A stretch of DNA of 64,000 nucleotides, from positions 4,898,001 through 4,962,000 of the forward strand of contig JAOVFP010000004.1 in NCBI GenBank assembly GCA_025738555.1, read 5' to 3'. The position numbers and the translations under genes are program-made. The stretch is from Cyathus striatus. Taxonomy: Eukaryota > Basidiomycota > Agaricomycetes > Agaricales > Nidulariaceae. The first letter of the stretch is position 1. Each line of letters starts with the position of its first letter. Positions 61,672 through 64,000 of this stretch are shown here, in pieces. Below the pieces are notes generated by a model. The model saw nothing but the letters and a program-made list of their open reading frames with translations, searched no databases and was not told the DNA's origin.

Positions 61672-62060
61672 AGATAAGTAAAGATAAATTATTTCCGGCT
61701 TGTTTATATTTCGAAAGGCTCCTCCAAGAAGTTCCTACATATAACCTACTCACGACTGCTCGTTCTTAATAATTTTTAGTTTTGTCCCATAAATAAGTAT
61801 CAACCATCCATAAAGTTATTACAGAAAATGATCTTTATCAAAACGTTATTCTATTCAGCTACTGCTTCCAGTATCATAATTTTCATGCATGGGAATTTTC
61901 ATCGTATTGAAGCCAAGTTAATCACGAGCATCAGATATTCCTGGTAATACGCTCACACTTCTGACATTCGCAATAGGTCAGAGCATGGGATTTATTTATG
62001 ACCACCTGACAAAGAGGCTATTCTAGAGGGACGCGGACGCGTCCATAACTCTGGAACATG

Positions 62061-62068
62061 CATATAAG
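62061..62068 (+). promoter_or_regulatory. TATA box of questin-oxidase-like copy 2
   Basis: CATATAAG 43 bp before the start codon, in AACATGCATATAAGAT. Matches the position and context of the TATA box of copy 1. The rest of 61672-62110 shows no other feature. Confidence 0.6.
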
Positions 62069-62110
62069 ATACTGATACTGAGAGCCGTGTAGTAGATCGA
62101 CACTCACGGA

Positions 62111-63845
62111 ATGACTCCCACTGCAAACGCTTTCCAGCTCTTCCCAGAGCCAAACCGAAGCTTGCTTACATCGAGTAATTACCCAAAGACATGGGCTGGC
62201 GTTACGCCTTCATCGACTGCTGTGCTGAGGCGTATCCTAGAGGATAACCACACGCGCTGGCACATATTCTACAACGATACAGGGTTCCATAAGTATACTA
62301 TATTCCTCGGGACTTTTCACGAAAGGGATTGATTCGATTTAATATAGTCATTCCGCACATACTGTGATCGCCCTTTGGTCACTAGGAGCACATGAATCCA
62401 TTCTTGAAGCTACTTACAAGGCAATCAGTACCATACAAAGGCCAGCGTTTGCTTCTCCCAGCACGATCGATGCTAGTAATTGGAAGGACCATCTGGGCGA
62501 TGAAAAGTGAGTGACATATGACATGTTCGTACCAACCAATAGAAATAACCTCTTAAAGCTACTATAATGCATACTTGAAGTTTTTCACAAGCGAGACACA
62601 AGCAAAAGGTGCAGCGACTAGCCTTGAGGAATACGTTTTCTCCGCGAAAGCGAACATTGGAGGTAACGGCAAAGGAGAACCCGCCATGCTCAGCCGATTT
62701 ATTGACGGGCTTTTCCACCCATTTATCCACACTGGATACGGATTCGAGTTTGGCTTGCCTGGAATGGTTGCTGAAGGTGGGATACTATGAAAAGTGCTCC
62801 AATGAAGGATATTTACCCACCCTATCTATCCTCGCGAAGGCTTAGCCCAGACAGCCGTACACGGTACAAAATCTTTGACATCATCATTTCATGGCAACAA
62901 TACTGTCGGGCTGAAGAACAGATCGAAGAAACCCGTACACGCCTTGACAATTTTAGCGAGGATTCTAGATGACCCCCGATTCGAAGCCGGAGAATACGTA
63001 GATATTTTGACTGCTTATGAAACCGCTCATGAGAAACATGAAGCTGCTATTAAAGCGTATGTTGATCAATGGACTCTGAATGGCCCAATCGAGAAGAAAG
63101 TGGAAGAACTTATTTGGATGAATATCATCATCTATGGAATTGGCGGTCGTCAAGACGGGAAACCTTTTAACGCAGATTTCTTCCAGTGAGCGTGCATTTT
63201 GAATGTGGGCTGATATATTAACGTACCATCTACAGCTTGCACCTCGCTACGTCCTCGCTATTCCTATCTTCCGTCGTAGGACAGCTCAGTCGGTCTTCGC
63301 AAGAAGTCTTTCTCCGATCCTATTTTGGGAATGCGCTGGTCTTGTACATAGGACGTGGGCGGCCACCGATCAATATCAAAGAGTTTTATGAGAAGACTAC
63401 CACGGTTCCTACTGCACCTGGCCTGTCACCATCGCCTCATGGAAAGGCATTCCCCACTGCCAGATCTCAATATGCTGTTACGCCAAACTCATGGCTCCCA
63501 ATACTTCAATCTACGATGGCGCATCCTGATGATCATTTGATAAAACTCCAGCGGACCCTATCTCACTACGCAAGTGTGTATGGTTTGAACAGTCCAGGGT
63601 ACCTTGCAGAAACGGAGTTGAAGGATGCAGAGAAACTGGATGGTACGCTCTTCATCCGCACTGCAATACTGACTGCTGGAAAGATCGGATGGGTAAGAGA
63701 AGGAAAAGCACCCGTTGATTTCGATAGGATTGGCTTCTATCGCAGTTCTGGGCCAAGACCACGTCTTCCAACACAATCCTTGCCAGAATTTACCCAGATA
63801 TTAGTATTTACAGTCTTACAGACGTACCGTGTAATTGATTTTTGA
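62111..63845 (+). CDS. Questin-oxidase-like protein (AflY/GedK family), copy 2
   Basis: Second complete member of the Baeyer-Villiger-type questin oxidase-like family in this window, diverged from copy 1. Starts MTPTANAFQLFPEPNRSLL at 62111. Keeps WAGVTPSSTAVLRRILEDNHTRWHIFYND, TVIALWSLGAHES, FIDGLFHPFIHTGYGFEFG and KKPVHALTILARIL. Also kept are NADFFQ joined to LHLATSSLFLSS, and HPDDHLIKLQRTLSHYASVYG. Between VHGTKS and TVGLKN it is about 14 residues shorter than copy 1 (the SLFQSNSTIAGLASRF region is lost), an in-frame difference. The intron before that segment has a weak GTGGGA donor. The C-terminus is about 30 residues longer, ending ..TYRVIDF. Probably functional, but the shortened loop deserves checking. 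Confidence 0.85.
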
Positions 63846-64000
63846 CATCTGAGACCTCGGGAAGCTGTGAACGTGAGCAGGGTGGGAGTTGGGTGAGCTT
63901 ATGATTCGGGACAAGTTCGGGAGTGGAAGTGTTGACAGAACGTAATCGATGTATTACGTAATCAACTATCGTTCCAGTTTTCGTTGATGCGGCCCGACGT

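Overview
The window is genomic DNA of a filamentous basidiomycete, most likely an Agaricomycete. Genes are cut into many short exons by introns of about 50-60 bases with GT..AG ends. The gene content fits too: a fungal G-protein alpha subunit, a dye-decolorizing peroxidase, two fungal-type terpene synthases with a P450, a DUF7582-type protein, the spliceosomal protein DIM1, questin-oxidase-like enzymes and fungal seven-helix 'rhodopsin domain' membrane proteins. All exon models were read by eye and are approximate at the splice sites.

Layout. 1-1691: 3' part of a G-alpha gene (+). 2543-4437: DyP peroxidase (-). 6903-12656: a small terpenoid locus made of a sesquiterpene-type synthase (+), a P450 (-) and a second terpene synthase of another subfamily (-). 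13270-39054: a minus-strand array of fungal seven-helix membrane-protein genes (copies A-F). It begins with a tandem triplication of a unit of about 4.2 kb (copies A, B, C). Each unit carries one membrane-protein gene plus the 3' end of a questin-oxidase-like gene, and only the last unit keeps that enzyme gene whole (27543-29262). 39055-43283 has no recognised gene. 43284-48588 holds a DUF7582-type gene (+) and DIM1 (-). 49373-63845 is a second, plus-strand arm of the family (copies G, H, I), ending with a second complete questin-oxidase-like gene (62111-63845).

The main finding is this expansion: nine recognisable members (A-I) and three older relics in about 48 kb, in two arms of opposite orientation. 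In both arms a membrane-protein gene is followed, on the same strand and within about 0.5 kb, by a questin-oxidase-like gene. The array is undergoing birth and death. At least five insertions with terminal inverted repeats and no transposase gene lie in it, and three of them split family members (copies D and H and one relic). In copy H and that relic the broken reading frame can be traced across the insertion.

The membrane proteins have the topology and the WWDD motif of the Pth11-like fungal rhodopsin fold. Their ligand, and any link to the G-alpha or terpenoid genes at the left end, cannot be seen from sequence.
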